A stretch of 64,000 bases of DNA from Rhodanobacter sp. C01 (GTDB lineage Bacteria > Pseudomonadota > Gammaproteobacteria > Xanthomonadales > Rhodanobacteraceae), in the NCBI RefSeq assembly GCF_002001045.1, contig NZ_MUNR01000011.1, positions 1 through 64,000 of the forward strand. The letters run 5' to 3'. Shown here piece after piece: positions 55,079 to 62,706 of this stretch. Position numbers and translations under genes: made by a program. Numbering within the stretch: the first letter of the stretch is position 1; the number at the start of each line of letters is the position of its first letter. The notes under the pieces are model-generated. The model was not told where the DNA came from. It made no database searches and saw only the letters and a list, made by a program, of their open reading frames with translations.

Positions 55079-56431
55079 TCACGGTTCTGACAAGTGATCG
55101 CTTTTTAGTGTTGCAATCAGAACTCCAGGCGTTCGCGCAGCTTGCTGACGTAGGTCATGGAGTCGACTACGAGTCTGTCGCTCCACGCAGGCACGGTCGC
55201 TTCCACAGATGCTGCGAGCGCCAATGTATTCACGTTGTGTCGACAAGAGGGCACTCTTCTGCGAAGGATCAGCCTGTTGAGCCAGGGCGTGGTACTGAGC
55301 AGCGACATCGGAATCAAGAGCGCTTAGCAACGGGTCGGCGCAAATCGTCAGTTCTGCCGCACTCTGAGCCTTGGCACAATCGAAGCCAGGCTGGTAGGTG
55401 TGAGCGACTTTGGTGGGACTGACTTCGCCCGCATTTCCTACATTTGTTGATGCCGGTGTGACTACAGGTGGGGCCACACTCTGCGCCGGCGCGGCAATAG
55501 CGACCGTAGACGGCGGGGCGGGGAGCGGGGGTGGAGTCGCGGCTGCAGCCTGTGTTGTGGGCGTTTCGGCGGCGGCATTGTTCGTGGGCGGCGTCGCAGG
55601 TGTATCCACCTGAGCAACGTTTGGAGACACTTCCCTCACCAAGACTCCGTCTTTGAAGAGTCTCTGTTCGGTCAATTTTCCGGACGCGTCCCACCACTGG
55701 TGCATGCCATCTGGCTTTCCATCGACGTATTGGCCGTGATAGGTGTGTTCGCCGGTTTGTCCGTCGTAGCTATCCACGTCACCGTCAAGGCGGCCTTTCT
55801 CATTGTTGGCGCGAACAATCAATTTATCTGTCTGTTCGTCGTACCCCTCCTCGGTGCCCGAGACCGCTCCATCATCCCAATTGAGTGTGTGGACGAGCTT
55901 CCCGGTCTTCATGCTGTAGATCTTCTGCTTGCCATTGGGCCTGCCACCATCGAACGATCCTTCTGAGATGGGGTATTGACTGTGGTCGAAATTGAAATAG
56001 GTAATATCCCCGTCGAGGGCGCCCTTCGAGAATTTCATCTCGGTGCCTGAAACGTCTGAATTGGCTGGGGCACATTTCGCAGCACCGTCTGGCAGCCCAT
56101 CGTCTACAACAACAGTGCAGTACGAGCTCGTCTGGCTGAACATCATTGCCGCACCAAAGCCCAAGTTCTGAGTCACCGCGGTCGCGGGGGCCGTATTTAC
56201 ATGCGTGATCGCGTAGGCGAACGCATTAAATCCACGCTGCGGGGCGAGAAGCTCGTTGTCCGGGAAGTTTGTAACGGTCCCGGAGAACGGCTTGTCGGCA
56301 TCACCTGCGAAGATCTTGCCATTGACGATCTGGACGTTTCGGTAATCCAGTACTGGACGGCTGCATCCATGTAGGCACAGTGCAACAGCTGCGATCAGTG
56401 GTGCCCACAAAGTCCCTTTAGCTACGTTCAT
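55079..56431 (-). CDS. Lipoprotein with MORN-like repeats and C-terminal LprI-type domain
   Basis: 450 aa. Lipobox LHGC with Cys23. Residues about 130-270 hold YwqK/MORN-2-like repeats (KGRLDGDVDSYDGQTGEHTY, GQYVDGKPDGMHQWWDASGKL). A proline/alanine/threonine-rich linker (about 275-345) leads to an LprI/DUF1311-like domain with four cysteines (DCAKAQSAAELTICADPLLS, ICGSDRACVERQ). LprI-like domains are known as lysozyme inhibitors; whether this one is functional is not evident. AGGGAG before the ATG. Confidence 0.75.
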   Translation of the reverse strand: MNVAKGTLWAPLIAAVALCLHGCSRPVLDYRNVQIVNGKIFAGDADKPFSGTVTNFPDNELLAPQRGFNAFAYAITHVNTAPATAVTQNLGFGAAMMFSQTSSYCTVVVDDGLPDGAAKCAPANSDVSGTEMKFSKGALDGDITYFNFDHSQYPISEGSFDGGRPNGKQKIYSMKTGKLVHTLNWDDGAVSGTEEGYDEQTDKLIVRANNEKGRLDGDVDSYDGQTGEHTYHGQYVDGKPDGMHQWWDASGKLTEQRLFKDGVLVREVSPNVAQVDTPATPPTNNAAAETPTTQAAAATPPPLPAPPSTVAIAAPAQSVAPPVVTPASTNVGNAGEVSPTKVAHTYQPGFDCAKAQSAAELTICADPLLSALDSDVAAQYHALAQQADPSQKSALLSTQREYIGARSICGSDRACVERQTRSRLHDLRQQAARTPGVLIATLKSDHLSEP

Positions 56432-56831
56432 CGGTGCTCCCTAGTCGTGGTGTGTGAAATGGTGAATGGCGTGCACTCCAATCGAACGTCGAAGCAACAC
56501 GTGTCTTCTGAAGGCCGGAAGCAATCGGACCCGTCTGAGCCAGTTCGAGCGGCCTTCGGCTGCTAGCCTTCAGATGCATAAATTCTGTGAGTGAGTTAGC
56601 TAAGCGCTCATGGTCGAGCCGCGGACGTTTGCGCCGGCGGAGCCGGCAGAAATCGAAATTGCGAGGGCGAACACAGGCCTCATCCGGGATGCGATGCCAC
56701 GCCAAAGCCGAGTCGTTGCGCCATGAGATTTCCCCTGTCGCAGGCGGGAGGCCTGAGTCGGCTCTAATATACGAAAAACGCATGAATATAAGGAAACCGA
56801 ATAACCACGTTCGGCGCATAGCTTGGCGGGC
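56432..56831. other. Intergenic region upstream of the XRE regulator
   Basis: No convincing gene. It separates two divergent genes. An AT-rich stretch at 56764-56805 probably contains the promoter of the XRE gene, and a GCCGGC/GCCGGC-type inverted repeat lies near 56633-56650. Frames across it are shadows. Confidence 0.4.
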
Positions 56832-57158
56832 ATGGCCAAACCACCTGCAAAGCCCAAGCCGAAGCCCACGTCCGTTCACCGTCCGGAACATGCGGTGCTG
56901 GCACAGCTGCTGCGAGAGTTGAGGCTGGCAGCCAACCTGACCCAGGTAGAGGCGGCCACTCACGTCGGCATCGCCCAAGCCGGGGTGTCAAAGATGGAAA
57001 CCGGCGCGCGTGGCCTGGATCTGCTCGTCGTGCGGGATCTCGTGATCGCCTACGGTGCAGACTGGCCAGCCGTCATCTCTGAGCTTGACAGACGGATCGC
57101 AGCGGGCATGAAGCCGGCGAGTGCCTTGATGAAGCGAAAGTTGCAGGCTAAGAAATAA
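56832..57158 (+). CDS. XRE-family helix-turn-helix regulator
   Basis: 108 aa. A proline/lysine-rich leader (AKPPAKPKPKP) precedes a Cro/CI helix-turn-helix at about 25-75 (LRELRLAANLTQVEAATHVGIAQAGVSKMETGARGLDL). The ATG at 56832 is used; a TTG at 56823 is in frame. It stands alone with no toxin-like partner, so a transcriptional regulator of island genes is the best reading. Confidence 0.8.
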   Translation: MAKPPAKPKPKPTSVHRPEHAVLAQLLRELRLAANLTQVEAATHVGIAQAGVSKMETGARGLDLLVVRDLVIAYGADWPAVISELDRRIAAGMKPASALMKRKLQAKK

Positions 57159-57160
57159 AA

Positions 57161-57186
57161 CAGGCCGCCCTGGTGGGTGCGGCCTG
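57161..57186 (+). terminator. Terminator after the XRE gene
   Basis: CAGGCCGC at 57161-57168 and GCGGCCTG at 57179-57186, loop 10, starting 2 bp after the XRE stop. No long U-tract; the hairpin and its location support the call. Confidence 0.6.
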
Positions 57187-57340
57187 GTTGAGCGTCGGCA
57201 TCCTTGCGGCGCCTGGACTTCCCAACGAGTCCTTTATCTCATGATAGGCATAACGTGTCTGTCGGCGGCTTCTGACGCTGGCGTCCGCTTTTTGCTTTAC
57301 GGATATCGGCAGGGCGCTGGTAGCTTCGTAACTTGTTTGC

Positions 57341-57826
57341 CTAAAGAAGTCCTCGTCCAACCATGCTGACGCACTCCTCGCCTACAACGATGTGGTCAAG
57401 AATCCGGACACCAATCAGCCCGAGGGCGTTGCGGAGTTCGTTGGTGATGGCCCGGTCTGCGGCACTGGGCTCCGCGACTCCGCTGGGGTGGTTATGCGCA
57501 AGGATGGCTGCGCTGGCATTAATTCTTAAGGCTGCCCGCACAACCTCGCGAGGGTAGATGCTGGCGCCGTCTATCGTGCCGGTGAAGAGCTTCTGACAGT
57601 CGAGAATGCGGTGTCGGTTGTCCAGCCACAAGACGTGAAATTCTTCGTGAAGTAGGGCGCCAAGGCGCACGCGAAGGAACTCCGAGGCATCGGTCGGGCT
57701 GCCAATGCTGCCTTGTCGTTCTAGCCTTTCCTTCAAGATACCTTCGGCTGCGGCGAGTACATCTTGCTCTGATGCGTCGCTGCCAAGCTTGTAGCGGGCA
57801 TAGGCCAATGTTCGATGAACCTTCAT
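57341..57826 (-). CDS. radC: RadC-like JAMM/MPN domain protein, copy 2
   Basis: 161 aa, the same length as copy 1 and collinear with it, including HNHPSGVAEPSAAD and the N-terminal MKV..LAYARYKLG. DNA similarity to copy 1 is high but clearly not identical, so the copies are old or came separately. Unlike copy 1 it is not followed by a coupled frame: the downstream sequence does not match the left-edge gene. Confidence 0.85.
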   Translation of the reverse strand: MKVHRTLAYARYKLGSDASEQDVLAAAEGILKERLERQGSIGSPTDASEFLRVRLGALLHEEFHVLWLDNRHRILDCQKLFTGTIDGASIYPREVVRAALRINASAAILAHNHPSGVAEPSAADRAITNELRNALGLIGVRILDHIVVGEECVSMVGRGLL

Positions 57827-57857
57827 GACAAACTCCTTTTGGGCGACGCAAGCGCAT

Positions 57858-57883
57858 AGAGCCCGGCGGTAAGGCCGGGCTCT
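57858..57883 (-). terminator. 10-bp GC-rich hairpin upstream of RadC copy 2
   Basis: Arms 57858-57867 and 57874-57883 with a 6-nt loop, 31 bp before the RadC start and between it and the zinc-ribbon gene, the same place as the 594-629 hairpin of copy 1. The arm sequences differ between copies while pairing is kept. Confidence 0.55.
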
Positions 57884-57959
57884 TGCGAAGTCGCGAGGAA
57901 AGATGAAAAAACGAGGGATATGGAACAGGGAAGGTTCGGTACAGCTGACTCGTGCGGCG

Positions 57960-58280
57960 CTACGTCAGACAGGGATCAATGCGGTCGCTATTAAAGACAT
58001 ACCCGCAGGCCTGGCAACGGAAGCTGCCGGGAAGGGCCTGGTCAATGGGTGCGCCGATAGCCGAACCGGCCACGCAGCCTGCTGCACCGCTGAGCAAGCC
58101 GCCGAGGATCGCGCTAGCAATGACACCCAGCGGATCATCACAGTTGTGCTTCGCGTCCGCCATTGCGCTTGAGGCGCCCTGAATAGCACCAGCGACACCA
58201 CCGATGGCGGCTGCCGCGGTTTGCGCGCGACGTCGAGGGACGACGAACGCCGTGTGGCAACGGGGGCATGAGGTGGTCAT
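57960..58280 (-). CDS. Small zinc-ribbon protein with central glycine-zipper segment, copy 2
   Basis: 106 aa, collinear with 703-1017: CPRC at 5-8, the GGVAGAIQGASSAM and GGLLSGAAGCVAGSAIGAPID stretches, and CQACGYVFN near the end. Overlaps the membrane-protein stop (ATGA). No function known to me. Confidence 0.7.
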   Translation of the reverse strand: MTTSCPRCHTAFVVPRRRAQTAAAAIGGVAGAIQGASSAMADAKHNCDDPLGVIASAILGGLLSGAAGCVAGSAIGAPIDQALPGSFRCQACGYVFNSDRIDPCLT

Positions 58281-58405
58281 GTGCGAGCCACCCCGCTTTT
58301 CGATGCGACGGCATCTCCGCGACGGCTGTTATTGGCAACCAGAAAGCCGATCAGGAATACGATCGCAAACGCCACAAGGCTTTCGAGCACAGGATAGTTG
58401 TACAT
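58277..58405 (-). CDS. 42-aa single-span membrane protein, copy 2
   Basis: MYNYPVLESLVAFAIVFLIG and a basic tail ending GVART; paralogue of 1014-1142. GGAG about 8 bp before the ATG at 58405. A longer open frame upstream to 58660 belongs to the decayed DJ-1/PfpI gene, not to this protein. Confidence 0.65.
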   Translation of the reverse strand: MYNYPVLESLVAFAIVFLIGFLVANNSRRGDAVASKSGVART

Positions 58406-58529
58406 CAAGACGATCTCCATGGGATGAGTGACAGGGTCGACGACATCGGCCCTTTCGCGAGAACAGCCTTCTGCTCTCCCTCTGGTGATATAGATCTCAG
58501 ATTCTTTTCGATCGGCGCGAAGCGCGAAC

Positions 58530-58745
58530 TCAAGCATGGCGTGCACGCAACGATCGGCCATTGCGCGTACGCCGTTCTCGGCACGCACGACCTCGTCCGA
58601 GGCTCCATAACTGAAAGCGGTAACTGCCGGGCACCAGTGAGTTGGCCGCATCGAAAGCATCCAGTGGACCGAATACGTCGATCGTCTGGAATCCCTCGAA
58701 AAGGATCGGCGCGACAGTTCGTTCCCTCTGCCGGGCGAGTTTCAT
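58530..58745 (-). pseudogene. DJ-1/PfpI (GlxA-like) N-terminal remnant, frameshifted and truncated
   Basis: From the ATG at 58745 the minus strand reads VAPILFEGFQTIDVFGPLDA, the N-terminus of DJ-1/PfpI regulators or hydrolases, up to SYRFQLWSLG. Similarity then continues in another frame as ASDEVVRAENGVRAMADRCV (about 58615-58555), so there is a frameshift near 58620, and the rest is missing where island sequence begins. The gap 58406-58758 contains nothing else I can name. Confidence 0.6.
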
Positions 58746-58758
58746 CGGCTGAATTTAG

Positions 58759-58914
58759 CCGAGCCGCGAAGCGACAATCGACGTGCACGGCTGGCAGATC
58801 GTCGACCCGGCCGCACTGGAAAGCGAACTCAACCAGCTGCCCGGCATTGTCACCGTCGGCCTGTTCGCGCGGCGGCCGGCCGATGTGGTGCTGATCGGCG
58901 ACCGCGAGATGTGA
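58759..58914 (+). pseudogene. rpiA: rpiA (ribose-5-phosphate isomerase A) 3' remnant
   Basis: After an in-frame TAG at 58756, the frame reads [16 protein letters not shown], then [20 protein letters not shown] to a TGA at 58914, matching the RpiA C-terminus (DVHxxxILDPxxxE...GVVTVGLFAxRxADVxLIG). About 50 of some 215 codons remain. No start or upstream two thirds is present. An intact rpiA presumably exists elsewhere in the genome. Confidence 0.75.
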
Positions 58915-58956
58915 TCACCGCGGCGTCAGTCAACGACCGACGCCGCCTGTAAACGC

Positions 58957-60864
58957 TCAGACGCCTGCCGGCTTGACCGGACGCTTCACCACACGCCCCT
59001 TGCGGAAATGCAGATAGCGCCCAGACTTGCGTGCTTCCTGCAGGCGTTGCCCATGCGCCGTGAGAATATCGCCACGGGTGAGGATGCCGACCAGCGCGTG
59101 CGGCGCCTCGTCGCCCACCACGATCAGGCGGCCGACGTTGTGCGCCACCATGTGATCGGCGGCCTCGCGCAGCGAATGGTTTTCCTTCACCACGATCGGT
59201 TCGCGCAGCACCAGCTCGCCCAGCGACAACGTGTAGTGCCACTGCGGATCCAGCAGCGTGCGACGGGTCAGCACGCCACGCACATGACCCTTGTCGTCGA
59301 TGACCGGATAGCCTTGGTGCTGCATGTCGGGCAGGCCTTCGTTGAACCAGCGGCGCACCTCGGCCAGCGTCTGCGTGGTACTCAGAGTCACCACCTCGTG
59401 CGTGCAGGCATCGCGAACCACCACCTGATCGAGATAATCGGCCGCATATTCGGCCGGCACGCGCACACCGCGACGGGCGATTTTCTCGGTCATGATGGTA
59501 TTGCGCATCAGCAACGCGGAGATCAGGTAGGCCGCGGTGCAGCCGCCGAGCAGCGGCAGCAGGCCCGCCGGCTGGCCGGTGGTCTCGAACGCGAACACCA
59601 CCGCGGTGAGCAGCGCACGCGCGGAGCCGGCGAAGATCGCCGCCATGCCGACCAGGGCGGCGATGCGCGGGTCGACGCCGAACTGCGGCGCCAGCACGGC
59701 GAGACCCATGCCGATCAGCGCACCCAGCGCACCGCCGATGGTGAATAACGGCGCCAACGTTCCGCCGGAGGTGCCGCTGCCCAGCGCAATCGACCACGAC
59801 AGGAACTTCATCACGCACAGAAATGCCAGCGCATGCAGGGTGAGTTGGCCGGACACGATGTCCTCGATGTTGCTGTAGCCCACACCCAGCGTCAGCGGCG
59901 CGAAATAGCCGATCACGCCCACCGCGACACCACCGATCGCCGGCCACCACATCCAGTGGATCGGCAGCTTCTCGAACACATCCTCGATGCCGTAGACGAT
60001 CCGCGTCACGCCCACGCTGATAAGACCCAGCAACGCGCCGATGACAACATAGGAAAGCAACGCCATGAGACCCGGTGCAGCCAGTGTGGGCATCGCGAAT
60101 ACCGGTGCCGAACCTACCGTGGCATAGCGCACGCCAGTAGCGGCAACACAAGCCAGCGCCACCGGGATCAGCGAGCGCGGACGCAGCTCGAACAGCAGCA
60201 ATTCAATGGCCAGCACCACCGCCGCAATCGGCGAACCGAACACCGCCGCCATGCCCGCCGCCGCACCGGCGGCCAGTAGCACCTTGCGTTCGGCGCCAGT
60301 CACATGCAACAACTGGCCGACGAACGAACCAAGCGCGCCACCGGTGGCGATAATCGGGCCTTCCGCACCGAACGGGCCGCCGGTACCGATCGCGATCGCC
60401 GAGGAAATCGGCTTCAGGAACGTGATCCGCGGCGGGATCTTCGACTCATTCAGCAGCACCTGCTCCATCGCCTCCGGGATGCCGTGGCCGCGGATCGCAC
60501 GCGAACCCCAGCGCGCCATCACGCCGACGATCAGGCCACCGATCACCGGCACCGCGATCACCCACAGTCCCAGATGGTTATCGGCTGGCGAGCTGAATGT
60601 CGTCGACAGCCGGCCGTAGAACGCCAGGTTCGTTACCAGCCCGATCAGCGAAGTGAGGAGTCGTGCGATGAAGGCAGCGGCGATGCCCAGCAGCACGGCC
60701 ACCACGGTGATGCGCAATACGCGACGATCCACCAGGGTGGAGCGGCGTGGCATGCGCGTGGCGTCGAGCGTCACGCCCAGCGAAGGTGACAGTGGTAAGG
60801 CATCGGTGCTGCCTTCTAGGCGCACGCCCGGAGGGGCCGCCGGCTTGTCAGTTTCGGAGGTCAT
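58957..60864 (-). CDS. ClC-family chloride channel/antiporter with CBS domain pair
   Basis: 635 aa. ClC membrane domain: GGPFGAEGPIIATGG with the gating Glu of the GxEGP motif, the ILDG-type gap replaced by LGSGTSGGTLAPLFTIGGA, about ten helices between residues 55 and 460. C-terminal CBS pair (VVTLSTTQTLAEVRRWF, then VVKENHSLREAADHMVAHNVGRLIVVG), a nucleotide-sensing module. Transports chloride or another anion across the inner membrane. Start at 60864 (MTSETDKP); the longer frame to 61008 is not supported. No good ribosome site seen. Confidence 0.92.
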   Translation of the reverse strand: MTSETDKPAAPPGVRLEGSTDALPLSPSLGVTLDATRMPRRSTLVDRRVLRITVVAVLLGIAAAFIARLLTSLIGLVTNLAFYGRLSTTFSSPADNHLGLWVIAVPVIGGLIVGVMARWGSRAIRGHGIPEAMEQVLLNESKIPPRITFLKPISSAIAIGTGGPFGAEGPIIATGGALGSFVGQLLHVTGAERKVLLAAGAAAGMAAVFGSPIAAVVLAIELLLFELRPRSLIPVALACVAATGVRYATVGSAPVFAMPTLAAPGLMALLSYVVIGALLGLISVGVTRIVYGIEDVFEKLPIHWMWWPAIGGVAVGVIGYFAPLTLGVGYSNIEDIVSGQLTLHALAFLCVMKFLSWSIALGSGTSGGTLAPLFTIGGALGALIGMGLAVLAPQFGVDPRIAALVGMAAIFAGSARALLTAVVFAFETTGQPAGLLPLLGGCTAAYLISALLMRNTIMTEKIARRGVRVPAEYAADYLDQVVVRDACTHEVVTLSTTQTLAEVRRWFNEGLPDMQHQGYPVIDDKGHVRGVLTRRTLLDPQWHYTLSLGELVLREPIVVKENHSLREAADHMVAHNVGRLIVVGDEAPHALVGILTRGDILTAHGQRLQEARKSGRYLHFRKGRVVKRPVKPAGV

Positions 60865-60944
60865 TGGTTTATCGCGAGGTGAAAGCGGGGATTTTACGCT
60901 GGCGGTTTGAAGAACCGAAGGGGTAGGTTTTTGCGGGTGGAGGG

Positions 60945-61462
60945 GTGAGGAGTGAAGAAGCTCGCTCCCTGCTGTTGGCTCAGCGCGGCGAATATGACCC
61001 ACCGCCACGCTTCCCGGACGTCGCCACCCGTACAGCTGCTGCGCTCGCGGCCAAGGATGCGCACGGCGATTACCGCAGAGCCAACACTATGACGGCATTT
61101 GCCGAGGCGTTGAGCATGGACTTGGAGTCCATCGGCAAAGACCGGCATCTTCGGGTTAACTTCGCACCGGGTTTTCCGCTTGCGCCGCGACAGGAAGACA
61201 AAGTAGCACTCGTCAAACATATTGCGGAGCTACGGCCAGCCATGGCCAGCGAGAGTTTTGGAATCAGCCGCACGTGAGCTATCTGGATCTTCGTGGCTTC
61301 GGTCACGCGGAAGTGGTCGGCGCTGCATATGACTCGGTCGTGTCGCTGCTGGCCGGAACCAACGCACTCATCCTCGACCTGCGGCAGAACGGCGGTGTCG
61401 AGCTTTTCGTCGAGCTGTCAGTGCAGAAGCGGGTGCGATTACGCGCCAGAGTATTCTGTTAA
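60945..61462 (+). pseudogene. S41-family peptidase remnant, frameshifted and truncated
   Basis: One frame (60945-61277) reads like the N-terminal domain of IRBP/TSP-type S41 peptidases (AAALAAKDAHGDY, MTAFAEALSMDLESIGKDRH, HLRVNF). Similarity then moves to a second frame with SYLDLRGFGHAEVVG and LILDLRQNGG, the start of the catalytic domain; it ends without the serine region. The frame change lies near 61260. The rest up to the H-NS terminator (61463-61668) shows no gene. Confidence 0.65.
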
Positions 61463-61668
61463 CTGAGGCGACCTGGCCAAGTGGAGCGGCACACAGACTC
61501 TTCAGGTCTTGGCTGTTGTGCGCCAACGCCTGCTTCATGCTCAATGCAGAGGGTCACCGATTGCGCCGTCAGATCCTCGCGCCGGTCGAACAAGGGTTCG
61601 CTCTGAACGTCACTGAAGACGATGGCTATGGAGCGCTATGAACAGCGTCTCCGACATAGGTCAAAGAA

Positions 61669-61699
61669 AAGCCCCACAAGGAAAGGTTCCTGGGGGCTT
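61669..61699 (-). terminator. Terminator of the H-NS-family gene
   Basis: AAGCCCC (61669-61675) pairs with GGGGCTT (61693-61699), with an inner AGGAA/TTCCT stem. It lies 24 bp after the stop of the minus-strand H-NS gene, followed on that strand by TTTTCTTT. Confidence 0.7.
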
Positions 61700-61723
61700 G
61701 TTGATCACGGTTAGACTTGGTCG

Positions 61724-62143
61724 TTAGCCTTTCGAGACTTTCTTTCGAGCAGACTTTTTGGCCATCTTTTTGGAGGCCTTTGCGGTTGGGGCAGCCTTCG
61801 GTGCGCTGCCTATCAGTAAGCTTTCTGCCGTCACACCCCGTTTCTTGATGGCCTCGGCAAACCAGAGTGGTTGCCGACCTCGACCAGACCAGGTCTCGGA
61901 AGGACCAGAAGGGTTGCGATACTTTGGTGCAACCGAGCCGATCCCTTTCTTGCTGGACGTTTTCTTGCCACCAAGGGTTGGATAAACCTCGGCTAGGCTC
62001 AAGCCACTGAGCTTTAGCAGAGCATCAATTTTTTTTCGAACATCTTGAATCATATTGCCGCGGGCTTCCTGCATCTGGGCGTGCGCGCCTGCGATGAGGG
62101 CTTGGAGTTCTTTCGGCGACAGCGACTTTAGATCGATTGCCAT
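61724..62143 (-). CDS. H-NS/MvaT-type histone-like nucleoid protein
   Basis: 139 aa. N-terminal coiled-coil oligomerisation region (LKSLSPKELQALIAGAHAQMQEARG), then the H-NS DNA-binding motif (YRNPSGPSETWSGRGRQPLWF) at about 80-100 and a lysine/alanine tail (KKMAKKSARKKVSKG) typical of Xanthomonadales members. Binds AT-rich DNA and silences acquired genes, relevant given the islands nearby. The ATG at 62143 has AAAGGA upstream; a TTG one codon earlier is less likely. Confidence 0.88.
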   Translation of the reverse strand: MAIDLKSLSPKELQALIAGAHAQMQEARGNMIQDVRKKIDALLKLSGLSLAEVYPTLGGKKTSSKKGIGSVAPKYRNPSGPSETWSGRGRQPLWFAEAIKKRGVTAESLLIGSAPKAAPTAKASKKMAKKSARKKVSKG

Positions 62144-62706
62144 CAATGGTCCTTTCTGGGTTTAGAGCAAAGAATGCGGGATTGCAGTCTACAGGCTGTC
62201 ACCACGCAGGAGCCCACGTGAATCCATGGAGCAACTCGACCGAGCAGCGCGATACCTAAGACGGATGCGCGAGATCTACGTTGAAACCTTCTCAATGCAT
62301 CACTGCAACGACTATTCTGAGAATGAAGGCATCAGCTCTATCGAGAGGACTTTTCGCTACTCTCCATGCGCTGATAGGTCTGAAATTGCATTCGATCGGC
62401 AGGACTGTCCTTGCACATCTCTCCCTAAGGACATGGAGGCGCAGATGTAGTCACTTGATACATCAATTGCTGAGATCTATGTGTTCGCGTACTTAAGCAA
62501 TTCGTCATACGCAACTAGGCCGTACAATAGACGTGAGTCCAACGCATCACTGCCGAGCTGACCTTAAGTTCGTCGATCGCTGATGTAACCTATAGGCTGC
62601 ACGCCGTCGTCACATAGTTCCGAAGTAACCTCAACAGGTTGCAGCATCGCCAAGCGAGTCAGACTCGACACGCCACGATACTTCCAATCCGTCTGGGGGA
62701 ATGATC
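62144..62706. other. Intergenic region between H-NS and nitric oxide reductase genes
   Basis: 563 bp without a supportable gene. A 74-codon frame at 62226-62450 begins plausibly (MEQLDRAARYLRRMREIY) but soon loses protein character; it might be a remnant. TTGATACATCAA at 62455-62466 is a short palindrome resembling an FNR/Dnr box but with the wrong spacing. AACCT/AGGTT inverted arms lie at 62629-62642, before the reductase. Confidence 0.4.

Noticed and set aside
62126..62143. Further match to the TRGATCG operator motif
   Set aside because: Lies inside the H-NS coding sequence and lacks the right YAAAT arm; taken as background.
62455..62466. FNR/Dnr-like box TTGATACATCAA before the nitric oxide reductase gene
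   Set aside because: Spacer is 2 bp where the FNR/Dnr consensus needs 4, and it lies about 240 bp from the start. No other regulator site was evident.
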